Positions 26,401 through 36,505 of a DNA stretch of 64,000 nt are shown piece by piece. Within the stretch, counting starts at the first letter, position 1. Each line of letters opens with the position of its first letter. The notes under the pieces were generated by a model. It searched no databases. It saw only the letters and a program-made list of their open reading frames with translations, and was not told the origin of the DNA. This DNA is from Corbicula japonica (taxonomy: Eukaryota; Mollusca; Bivalvia; Venerida; Cyrenidae): positions 26,178 through 90,177 of the forward strand of contig JAZAYU010001096.1 in assembly GCA_038501625.1 (NCBI GenBank). Reading direction: 5' to 3'. A program made the translations under genes and the position numbers.

Positions 26401-29400
26401 GTTAGAGTTGATCCCTGCAGAGGAAGAACATGGCTGTCAAACATATATAAATTTATATATAGATTTATAAATAAATATGATTTAACCTGAATTATGATCC
26501 AAAACATATTTTACTGAATTTCAGTAACTGAAAATCACAAAATTTTATTCCTGTGACTATAAACCACTTCTCTGTAGGCCATGGTTATCGACAAATAACT
26601 ATAGATATCAACCTGATAACCATAGTCATTGACGATAACTAGGATTACCGCCCAGTATCTATAGATAATGTTAAAAACTCTAGATATCGGACAATAACCA
26701 TAGTTATTGAAAACATTCTCGCCTGTTATTTAATCACAAATGAAAGCTGGAGAATATGGCAAGCGGATTGCACAATTAATTTTATATCCATGGTTATTGA
26801 CCAATTACTATAGATATTTGCCCGATAACCTTAGTTATCAATGGTTATTGGTAAAAACCCTAGATATCAGCGATGAATCATCGCCGATGATCATAGTTAT
26901 TGTCAATTCCTTAACTATGGATATCGATGAAAACTATAGTTATCGACCTAATACTAAAGTTCTCCATTAACAGTGGTTAACTTAATGGGCAATATACAGG
27001 GTTTTCACCAATAACTATGGATATTGGAATTACTGGGGTATTGTGCAATTGGCACAAAAATCTAGATATTAATCCATTGTAACTGTTTGGCATGCCGTTT
27101 GCCCAAATAATCCAATATCTATAGTTATCAACCAATATCGTCTTAAGTATGAATCCTACCTTTACAAACTGACCATACAACATAGCTTTGTTGGCATATG
27201 CTTTACTGTTCTTTTTCTTTGACACTCTTGTCTCTCCACTGTTCTGGATTTCCACACCATCCTATAATTTAAAACATTTATGGGTCTTGTTGGGAATGAA
27301 GAAAGTCATAATTGCATCTATTTTCAGTTCCAAATCAATCAATAACATATTAATGTTAAAGTTATTGAAGCTTTAACACAAATCTAAGTTAAAAGGGGGC
27401 ATAACCTTAAACATATTTGTAGAGGAGTTATATAAAAGTTATAGGTTTGGTGGAAATGAATAAATGATGAAAATATATTTAAAGTTTGAAGAAGATATCT
27501 TCAGTAGTTTCAAAGTTATGTGCCATAATTTGTTTCATTTTGGCTAGAACTATGCCTTTTTCTATGCACAGTTTCTTGACTGAAACGTTAATTACCTTTG
27601 TTGTTTTAACTTCAATTTTGCTGGCAGCTTTGTTAAACACATGGTCCCACCAGTGAAAGGAGAACTCTTCCCCAGGATCATGGCCCACCTGAAAGTGTAT
27701 ATGAAATTAAGTATATAATATTGCTAAAAAAATAAACGGATCATTTTATTATTTACTATAAGGATATATTTAATAAGCACCATTTTTATGGTTTGCCAAT
27801 TTTCAAGAAAATGCACAAGCTAAGGGCTAAAAGGAGTTTGCTAGATTATGGTATTTTCAATAGCTTTTGGGGTTCATAAATAAGAAATGATGTCTACACT
27901 CCTCCATAATCGTTTACAGCCAAAATAAGTACACCTGAAGGTCAAAATAAAGTAGGGTTTAACTGCTGCATAATTTTGTTTAAACTGACAATTCTGACTA
28001 TTGTTGTTGGACCTTTGATGTACACAAACAAATCACTAGGCTCACATTCAGGTGTGAGTGGACAATTTCACTCTGCATGCCTGGCAATTTCTTGTAACAA
28101 GAAGCCACAGCTATTGATTGTTCACTATTAAATTTGACCCTTCACATGCCACCTCATCACAATCACAGTGTTCATTTTTTGATCATTAGGTTTTTTTCTG
28201 ACCAAGAAGTGAACAGTGTAGATCCTGAGCAGATGGCACAGATGTGCCAGCTGATCTGGATCTACTCTGTTACTCTGTAGTGTAAGATAGAATCAAAATA
28301 TAAATGGTTATTAAAGGTTTATAGTTGCAGACTAATAATCATGATATATAGCTAAGAGCATGAGCCTGTTAATTAATAGGCAAGCAGTCAAGTTTTAAAA
28401 AAAAATTAAATAATGTGATAACTGACCAATCTGTGGTAGAGAAACAAATAAATTATTAACTGATTGGCTGATCAGGGATAGATTAACAAATTTCCTCTCT
28501 TAAAAGGATATTAAAATAACAAGGACAAGGAATTGCATGCTTGACAAAAAAAATGTTGCAGTTATATAGCTTACCCCTACTTTGTCTTGTTTTATCTTGA
28601 CCTTGATGGCTTCTGTGATTCCACTTTGTTCTCTTCCTAGACCTTGACCTTTAATCAGAAATATCTCAAACAAGAGACTGTCGAAGACAGGTGTTGCTCC
28701 CCAAATGGGTATTTTGCCACAAAACCTGTTAGTTGTATAACTAATGAAGTGAATTTTGAAAATGGTGTAATGCTATAAAATCAGACAATTTTGAATTCTA
28801 TAAATAACAAAGTTATGGATTGGACATGGTTTTGCTTCAAGGTCATGCTGTGACCTTGATCTTCGAGGTAGCAACCCAAATGTTGCGAGACATATCGCCT
28901 GGATATGGTGATCATTTCTGAGAAATAATTTTGAAATCCAACGATAAATAACAGAGTTACGGACAGAAAACGACTTTGTTTCAGGGTCATGCTGTGACCT
29001 TGACCTTCAAGATAGCAACCAAAATGTTGCGGGCAACACATCATCTTATTATGGTTATCATTTCTGTGAAATAATTTAAAAATCCGACTTCAAATAACAG
29101 TTTTGGTCATGCTGTGACCTTAACCTTCAAGGTAGCGAGCCAAATATTGCAGATGACGAGTCGTATCAATATGGTGATCATTTCTGTGAAATGATTTTAA
29201 AATCCAGCTACAAATAACAAAGTTATGTGACCTTGACCTTCAAGGCAGAGAGCCAAATTTTGCGCCCAACATGTCTCCATTTGGTGATCATCTCTGTGAA
29301 ATAAGTTTAAAATCCAACTTCAAATAACACAGTTATGGGCCGAACACGATTTTGCTACAAGGTCATGCAGTGACATTGACATTCAAGGTAGTGAGCCAAA

Positions 29401-32078
29401 TTTTGCGTGGCACGTCTTCTCCATGTGGTGACAATTTCTGAGAAATAATTTTAAAATCTGTTATCAGATACACGAATGCGGGACAGCAGGATAACAATGT
29501 TTTTAAAGCTTTTACCAAAACTATAATTCTGTAGCATTTTAGACTATAATTCAGTTCAAAATAAGTGCAGAATTATTATTCAAAGCTTGGTTGTTGGTAT
29601 TTACGCTTTGCGCAACAATTTGTAAATTGTGTGAGAAGAATTTGTATTATCAAAAATAACTAGACGTTAATGTTCTAGATTCCTGGTATTACTGACGGCA
29701 GCATAAAAGTTTATCCATATTATACCTCTGTGTCTTCATTAATGTGACATCAGTTACATAATACAGTTAAGAGGGTTGTTTGGAAAGTTTTGAGACAAGG
29801 CCAATATCTAACGTTGGAGAAGATAAAATCTAACGAAAGTTTACTATATATTACTTTAATACCTGATCAATTATGGTGTAAAATTTCACAACAATAGCTT
29901 CGTGTATACGAATGCTACAACGAGTTAGGCACAGGCACTACCAGTGACCTGGCGCACGCAACGACGTTGCCGATATTTTCAGAGTTTAAAGTCACTGTAG
30001 AAAAGTCAATTTCTGCTCCTTTTCAAAGTATCTACCTTCACAACGTACACATTTCTCATGCCGAAACCCGTGATATTGAAAGTGTATCAGTTAACATTTT
30101 ATTAGGAGTGGTCGTACCTACATCGCAAACTTCTGCAATTACTCTAAGACTTACTGTTATGCGACGATAGCACTGAAGCGCGTTTTTGGCAATAGTCAAT
30201 TTATCGTTGATGACGGACGGGCGACCGTTCCTTTCCCTGTCTGACTTTCTGCCATCCCGAAACACCTTATGCCATCTAAACATCAATGGCCGACTAACAG
30301 TGTGTCCGTTGTTTGCCTGTTCTAGAAATTGCTTGGTTTATGTTGGCGCTTTCCCAAGATTAACGCAAAACATAATAAAACACGCTGTTCTTCTTTTGAC
30401 GGTGTTTCAATAGTCGCTGCTTTGTCGCGCAGGTGTTACTATAAAGATCTGAGATAACGATTTAAACAACTTGCGGAAACGACGCACCGAAGTCAGAAGT
30501 AACGGCATAAAAAAATCGCGACGGATGGCGAAAGTTTAGGGACTCTTTTCATTCAGAAAGAAAAATTATAACAAGAAAATACGCAGTGCGCCAGGATGCG
30601 TGGACAGTTGTTGCTATGGAAATGATTATATGCATAATAGTTACATTACCACGTTTTAAAGTCCTTACTCGGATAAATTACATATTAAACTATAATTTGT
30701 GTTAAATATACTGCACAGCAATAATTAGTTAAAGAGAAAATCATAATGTCTCAAAACTTTCCAAACAACCCTCGTACATAACTTAAGATTTAATAATAAT
30801 GCCTACGATATATATTTTATTTGTCTGTTGCACGTGGCGCCAATCAAAAGGAAAACGCTGACATATACGTGCATCATGGGATGTTGTTTACCACCCTTGT
30901 ACTCTGTTGCAAATTTAACGTCACTCATTTTACCACAATCATTTAAACTTTAAAGCATCATTTTACCACAATCATTTAAAGATGTGTTTGACAGGCGGAA
31001 AGTTGTGAGATGGCCACATTACGATCATAATTTAAAGAAGTGATTGACAACTATGATTTCAATTATAGATAGGCATTATGAAGGCAGGAGGGCTCGGTTA
31101 GCTAGCTTTGTTCAGAGAAAAGGGCGGAGCTTAAATTTTAAAAGGAGCAGGGCGGGGCATCCTTCTATTCCTCGCTAAAATAATCCCTATAAATTATAAT
31201 AAAACATGATTTTTTTCATAAGATGAAATTTTAATATTATCCAATTTAAACAAGCATCACAAACTTTTTCAGCCAATTGAAAAAATATCTATTAGCAATG
31301 ATAAACAGTACTCTTGCCTTCAAATAAACTTGATTCTTAATCACTGCAAATCATTAAATTAAGTTAACCATGCACAAATACTTTTTACATCAAACATGTA
31401 AAAGAATGTTAATAATGACGACATAGCAGCTATGCGTAACATTAATCATGTTTTAAAATGTTTATTGAAATCAACAAACTTTTCAGTAGACATTTACTGC
31501 ATATATGTTAAAATATACTGAGTGACACCAAAATTAATTTTGATTTTATGACATTATGTTACTTTTTCAGTTTTCTCAGTTAAAAATTGTGATAGCCACG
31601 TTAGCTTTGTCCGTGAATTTTGATCAAGACTGAGAAAATTTTTCATTTAAGTACCCACATAAGATAATTTTTATGGCAAGTTACAATTTATTGCTAAATC
31701 AAATAAAATGTTTACAAGTTTTTGCTAATTTTAACATTTACCGTTGTAAAACATGTTTTTTCTCAATACACTCTATATATCGCCATTATCTGCAATCCCC
31801 CTGACCGAAGTATGATCGGTACCAGAAAACGGGATAAAGAGGTAATTTCGAAATCGAGAATATATTTTTAAACCAGCGCGTGCACCCAATCTTCAAGGAT
31901 TGGAGTGCCGTATTTGAGGAGGAAAAATCTTCGGATTTTCATGTTTTGAAGACCTCTGTTTTAGCTGCTAGCTCGGATACCGTTGCTCTAAACGTTACTT
32001 CTGAAGGTTGTTTATAACACTGGTTTCTTTACCTTTGCTCCAACCGTGTTTTGAAAGTTGTTTTTCGGCAAAACTCAT
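23500..32078 (-). CDS. GPATCH4: G-patch domain-containing protein 4, complete, seven exons, 372 aa
   Basis: Nucleolar G-patch protein; G-patches bind and activate DEAH-box helicases, and DHX15 is the reported partner of vertebrate GPATCH4. Exons, 5' to 3': 32078-32033, 28648-28575, 27688-27596, 27261-27160, 26414-26323, 25072-25019 and 24157-23500; 1119 nt with consistent phase throughout. Residues 1-46 are the G-patch, split by intron one: MSFAEKQLSKHGWSK joins GQGLGREQSGITEAIKV, then VGHDPGEEF. The family block FHWWDHVFNKAASKIEV follows, then LYGQFVK and the CGGRTAHKGARHGLKLNGKL motif over the last intron. Residues about 155-372 are a Lys/Glu-rich tail with several basic clusters (KKKKKKRE, KAKKRKKSKKSK, GKKKKKQKQEK) that fit nuclear and nucleolar targeting. 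Intron one holds a mariner derivative; intron five (26322-25073) holds a minisatellite split by a hAT-like element. Transcribed away from fibrillarin. Confidence 0.94.
24290..24425. repeat. Dispersed TCTCCCAAGTCTCCCTCTAA repeat
   Basis: Single copy of a motif family (TTTCTCCCAAGTCTCCCTCT) that is tandem at 57850-58235 and reverse-oriented at 48590-48770. It lies in the last intron of GPATCH4. Confidence 0.5.
24535..24793. repeat. MITE family A copy
   Basis: GTTAACCCTTTACTCCATGG at the left and CACATATGGAGTAGTGGGAT at the right. Two inner palindromes on GATCCAGATCAGCTGCCA and GATCCTGATCCGACAGCA. Lies in the last intron of GPATCH4. Confidence 0.75.
25180..26165. repeat. ~30-bp minisatellite interrupted by a hAT-like element
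   Basis: Variants of GCCTGTGACAATAGTTCAAA plus TACATCA repeat at 25180-25299 and again at 26036-26165. The two arrays are one locus split by the insertion at 25300-26035. In GPATCH4 intron five. Confidence 0.8.
25300..26035. mobile_element. Non-autonomous hAT-like element (736 bp)
   Basis: Exact 8-bp duplication GTTCAAAT at 25292-25299 and 26036-26043. Inverted ends: TAGAGGTGCGTGGTATTACC at the left, and the right end read backwards is TAGAGCTGGGTACCGCAAGT. Inside, a plus-strand frame from 25771 begins MASPLDFTLARNESAKSAIW; SAIWAHLF loosely recalls the start of a BED zinc finger, so it may be a remnant of a hAT transposase N terminus (weak). The clean duplication suggests a fairly recent insertion. 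Confidence 0.8.
26575..27135. repeat. Cluster of short self-inverse ATAACYATAGATATC motifs
   Basis: About twenty variants of AACTATAGATATC, ATAACCATAGTTATTG and their inverses, at irregular 20-40-base spacing, fill GPATCH4 intron four (27159-26415). The stretch lacks a fixed period, so it is not a simple tandem array. Confidence 0.7.
28133..28290. repeat. MITE family A copy, left half degraded
   Basis: The right half is clear: GTAGATCCTGAGCAGATGGC / GCCAGCTGATCTGGATCTAC. Lies in GPATCH4 intron two. Confidence 0.65.
28775..29470. repeat. Degenerate tandem repeat with GACCTTGACCTTCAAGGTAG units
   Basis: Five or so units of roughly 115-150 bases share AAATAACAAAGTTATGG, GGTCATGCTGTGACCTTGAC, TTCAAGGTAGCAANCC and GGTGATCATTTCTGTGAAAT. 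Related motifs occur at 49740-50120 and 55120-55300. In GPATCH4 intron one. Confidence 0.75.
29770..30774 (-). mobile_element. Internally deleted mariner element (1005 bp)
   Basis: Terminal inverted repeats GAGGGTTGTTTGGAAAGTTT (left) and AAACTTTCCAAACAACCCTC (right, ending 30773), flanked by TA at 29768-29769 and 30775-30776. The transposase remnant runs on the minus strand, the same strand as the host gene GPATCH4, in its first intron. Confidence 0.85.
29992..30430 (-). pseudogene. Mariner transposase remnant: N-terminal HTH joined to the C-terminal tail
   Basis: From about 30430 down to 30056 the minus strand reads a mariner N terminus with small frame breaks: SKEEQRVLL, MFRWHKVFRDGRKSDRERNG, RPSVIN, then a second helix-turn-helix ending SISRVSA. 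Immediately after, in another frame, come KCVRCEGRYFEKEQKLTFLQ and a stop (29992-30055), the expected C terminus. The whole catalytic domain is missing, so the element cannot mobilise itself. Confidence 0.8.
30777..32032. other. Rest of GPATCH4 intron one next to exon one
   Basis: No exon or RNA gene found. A 30-base motif (CATTTTACCACAATCATTTA) is repeated twice at 30927-30980. Otherwise AT-rich and featureless. Confidence 0.4.
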
Positions 32079-33816
32079 TGTGGGCACGTTTTGATCGGTA
32101 GACGCTTTGTTTACGTCTTGGTAAGAAAGCGCTTGTTTACAATTATAACCCAAAGAAAAGAATCAGACAGAAATACGTCTGCCAGTTAGACTCCTTCTCC
32201 TTCGTTATCAGAAAATAAATGAATGTTGTAAACCAAAAACTAGAGGCCTCTGTTTAGCAGCTGGATGACGTCTTACTTGCTTTTTGCTCTAGCTGATTAT
32301 CAACTAGGTCTTTTGCTCATCACAATAATTCAGGATAAATCTTGGCATAGATATAGCATGATCGAGTAAATATGGACTATTTGTGATAAAGATAAGAAGA
32401 GGTACAGCTAATTTTATTAAACCAGCAACTAGAAGGTGTAAACAGCGCACTGAACGACATGATATGGCAAACATTGTGAAGCATTTGTGCAACTCGAGTT
32501 TAACATATCTCAGTAACGTAGGCATTCCAAACATATGTATGGCAATAAATTAGTGACCAGGTTAAGTGGCATCACATTGCAATCAGCAACCCAGTTGGGA
32601 TAATGGTAAACATGCATCTGTAATATGACTCCGAGTTCGTTGTATTTTTAAATCTAACACTAACTGGTGTTGTCAATCTCCAGCAGCACGTACTTCACTT
32701 GAATACCTGGGGAATATCGCCTATATTTAAACCTCAAGGAAAGATAACTGAAGCTCGCTAAGGATACTCTGGCGGTTATAGCCGCCAGACAAAATTGGTT
32801 TACTACTGTCGCTGTCAGCTGAAAGTACAGAAATGCGCAGTTAAACAGTCAAGTCTGCCAGTGATGTTTGTATTAGATGTGGATACTAATTGGGTAAATG
32901 GAGCAAAATGTAGAAACAGCGCACTGAACGACATGATAATTATGGCAAACATTGTGCAGCATTTTTGGAACTCGAAAGTTTAACATATCTCAGTATAGTA
33001 GGCATTCCAAACATATTTATGGCAATAAATCAGTGACCAACAGTGAAGTGGCATCAAATTGCTTTCAGCAACCCTGTTGGGGCAATGGTAAACATGCATC
33101 TGTGTTCGTTTCATTTTTAAATCGAACACTTACTGGTGTTAATTTGTTAATTTCCAGCGGAATGAACTTTACATGTAGCGTGGGGAATACTGCCTATTTA
33201 AACCTTAAGGACAGATAACTGAAGCTCGCTAAGGATTCTCTGGCGACTATAATCGCCAGAAAAAATTGGTTTACTACTGTCTGCTTGTCTGATGAAGTAC
33301 AGACGTGCGCAGTGAAACAGTCAAAAGAACAAACAAGTCTACAAGTTGTCTTGCTGAATGAGCTCCAAACGTTTAAAAGAACATGTGAAATATTACGACC
33401 AGGAAAAACAACATTAAAAAAACACAGTCTCCCGCACTACTAATTTAAAACAGACGTGTGTATAATATGATCAATTTTATACACCATAAAAAGTGAAATA
33501 TGCTTATCAGGAATAGCCACTTTCAGAAGACACAACATCCCCACACAGCCATTTTTTGAAAAAGCCCATTAACTTAACATGATAAAATTACTCTTGTACA
33601 AAAAGGTATAACTGCAAACAACGCCATTCGTTGAGAGCATACAAAAAAATCGCATCACACCATAGTATGATTTCTCATTCTTTCCTCAATAAAATAATCT
33701 TTTGTTAATTTTTAAAAAAACACAGATATTATTTCGACCCCTGCACCGTTTAAAGCCGAACACGTGTGTTTACATTTATCGTTGGAAGAAACTCGATTTA
33801 GCTGTTTTTCTACACA
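32079..33816. promoter_or_regulatory. Divergent intergenic region between GPATCH4 and fibrillarin
   Basis: 1738 bases separate the two start codons, which face away from each other, so this region holds both 5' UTRs and promoters. No TATA box or named factor site can be claimed. It contains a ~480-bp-offset direct duplication (32436-33315). The fibrillarin 5' UTR just before the ATG is pyrimidine-rich (CTGTTTTTCTAC). Whether the promoter is shared is inference. Confidence 0.55.
32436..33315. repeat. Direct duplication of a ~400-bp segment
   Basis: 32436-32850 and 32918-33315 match in order: CAGCGCACTGAACGACATGA, GGCATTCCAAACATATNTAT, ACACTNACTGGTGTT, GAAGCTCGCTAAGGATNCTC, CGCCAGANAAAATTGGTTTA, ACTACTGTC. 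They have many differences, so the duplication is old. Confidence 0.8.
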
Positions 33817-36505
33817 ATGGGGCGTCCAGGTAAATTATATATATATGTATTATATACTCGAAATTCCCTTTATTCATAGGCATAAGACCGATCGAGATGA
33901 CAGGCTGTTCTTTACTTTTCTCTCATTTCAAAATTTGCCGAAACCATGTGCTCGTAACGGTATCAGGACATCTCGACCCCTTACCATTTCGACCTCTATA
34001 CATTTTCTGACACATTTCGACCCCTGGTTTGAAGACACTTCGACCCCAACATGATTGGACACTTCGACCCCTACTTTAAAAAACTATTATAGTATGTTCA
34101 AATATATTTTTGACTATTAACTGCAGAACTTGTATAATATATTTTGACTATTAAATGCAGAATTGGTATTAAAATGTAAATTTGTTGATTTATTTTGAAA
34201 GGTTGTGTTACAACTTGAACTAAGTAGAAACACTTAATTTTGAAAAATCAAATTTTAACTTATTTGATATGCGGAAACAAATATGTTAAAAAATTACCAA
34301 TGAAATTTAGAATTTTATGCTGCTTTATGGTTGTTGTTTTTTTTGCATTTTCGTTGTAAATCAATATTTGATTTTACAAAATAAATAAAAGATTGGTAAG
34401 GATACAGTCAGTGTTTGGCATACTTTTATGTGTTTTATAGTCATTGAGAGGATTCTTCAAAATCTGTGCAGAATACATTTCATTAACGCATTTAATCGAA
34501 GGAAAGTTTATTTGTGTGGTGGTATCACCATTTAAACGCGATAATTAATATTATTTGTCCAAACGGAAGTCTAGAAAGGTGATAATTGTTACAAAGACTA
34601 AGAACCCCAAGTAAATCAAAAGGTTAGATATATGTGACATTTCGACATTTAAGTCACAAAAAGTTGATAATTATAAGCTAATGCATAAATTAAAATCGTC
34701 ACACAAAGAGACTTCAAAAATGAACTATAATAATAGTTCACTCTATGTCTTTGCATATTTTTATTTGTCTTTTCTTCTATGTAGATAACTTTTGTATCGT
34801 TTAGATCCAATGTTTTTTTTATGATCATAATGTGGATTTGCTTTGTACACAGGCCCTTTTTATTGTTTAAATGAATTAACATTTTCATCACTTAACATAC
34901 ACTTTTCAGTATATGATGAACAGAAATTTGATAAAATTCAATTTTAAAAAAGGGATTTTATGTTTAATCATTTATGATACAATAAATGTAGAAATTGTTT
35001 ATAAGGTTTATATGGTGAACAACTAGGCATTAAAATATTGCTGTGGTATCATTATGTTTCGAAGGCCAAGTTTTTGTGCTAAAGATATAATTGGACATTG
35101 TATATTTATTTTTTAACATACTATTGTATATTTTTTAACATACTATGAAAAGGAGCGATTTCGCTGGAATTTCATTAATGTGCATTTATCCTGCGTCAAA
35201 CCGAATCCCACAAGAAATATGATGGCCCCTTTGTAATGCAGTAATATTTACTTTATTATTTACATAAAACGCTGTAACTATTTTGAAAAATCCATCAACA
35301 ATTATACTTATTTGTTACGCGGATACCAATAAGTTAAAAAATTATTAATGAAATTGAGAAATTAGGCTGCTTTATTTTTTGCGTTACAGTTGTAAACAAA
35401 AATCCGATTTTTACAAATAAATAAAAGTTTGGTATTGATACAGCTAGTTTTTGGCATACTTTTATGTGTTTTATAATCATTGAGAGGATTCTTCAAAATC
35501 TGTGCAGAATTCGTTTTATTCACGCATTTAGGTATCACCTTTTAAACGCGATAATTAATATTATTTGTCCAGACTGAAGTCTAGAAAGGTGATAATTGTT
35601 AAAAAAGACCATTAACCCCAGGTGAATCAACAGGTTAGAAATATGTGACACTTTGTTTATTAACAATCTGTCATATTTAGTCACAAAAAGTTGATAGTTA
35701 TAAAAAATGCATAAATAAATTAAAATCGTCACACAAAGAGACTTCAAAAATGTACAAGAATAACAGCTCATCATGTCTTTTCATTTTTAAATCAAATATT
35801 AAACATGATCATTTCAACATGCCTTGGCCGGTAAATTCACAAATACCCAAAAGCAGCAAAGAAAATCTTAAAAAGAAAGTTGCTTATAAGTTAGTTGTAA
35901 AAGTTACATTTTAACCATTTACAATTTAGAAATTAAAAAAAAAATTGTATGGAAAATTGATTTAAAATGCAATCAACAAATTGAAATCTCTACATTTAAA
36001 GCATATCTCTGAACTCATTTAAAGTATATGCAAATAATTTATTATTATGTCATTGCACTGTAAATGCATAATTCGGATTTTACTACGATGTGATTGGTAT
36101 TAATTGTATTTGTTAGGGTCGTATATGTACATTTGTTATTGCATTTATTTGTGTATATGTATTTGTTGTTGAATTAAATTCCATTTAAAACGTGGAAGAT
36201 TACTTTTTTTCCGATTTAAAACCGGAAATTTGTTTTTATTCAGCTCATTTGGAAATAATCTGCAAGGTCGTTAGATTATTGTCCCGCTGTCCAATATATC
36301 TCTGAAAAACGTTTATAACATGATGTCAACGCGTAATGCAATATCATGCAAAATTTATTTTTTCCGGATTTAAAAGTAAGGGGTCAAGATGTCCATAAAA
36401 TTAAGGGGTCGAAATGTCCTAGGGGTCGAAGTGGCAGGGGTCAAGATGTCTTAGGTGTCGAAAAGGTAAGGGGTCGAAATGGATAGGGGTCAAAGTGTCT
36501 GACAG
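33733..36505. repeat. Segment bounded by facing TTCGACCCC and GGGGTCGAA clusters
   Basis: TTTCGACCCC-type sites occur at 33733, 33971, 34016, 34040 and 34063 in one orientation. Seven GGGGTCRAA sites occur at 36378-36490 in the other. No such sites were seen between the clusters. Fibrillarin exon one (33817-33829) lies inside the left cluster. The structure is real; its nature (giant non-autonomous element or otherwise) is unknown. Confidence 0.6.

Noticed and set aside
30056..30286. Host DNA-binding protein
   Set aside because: The sequence is the mariner helix-turn-helix inside an element with clear terminal repeats.
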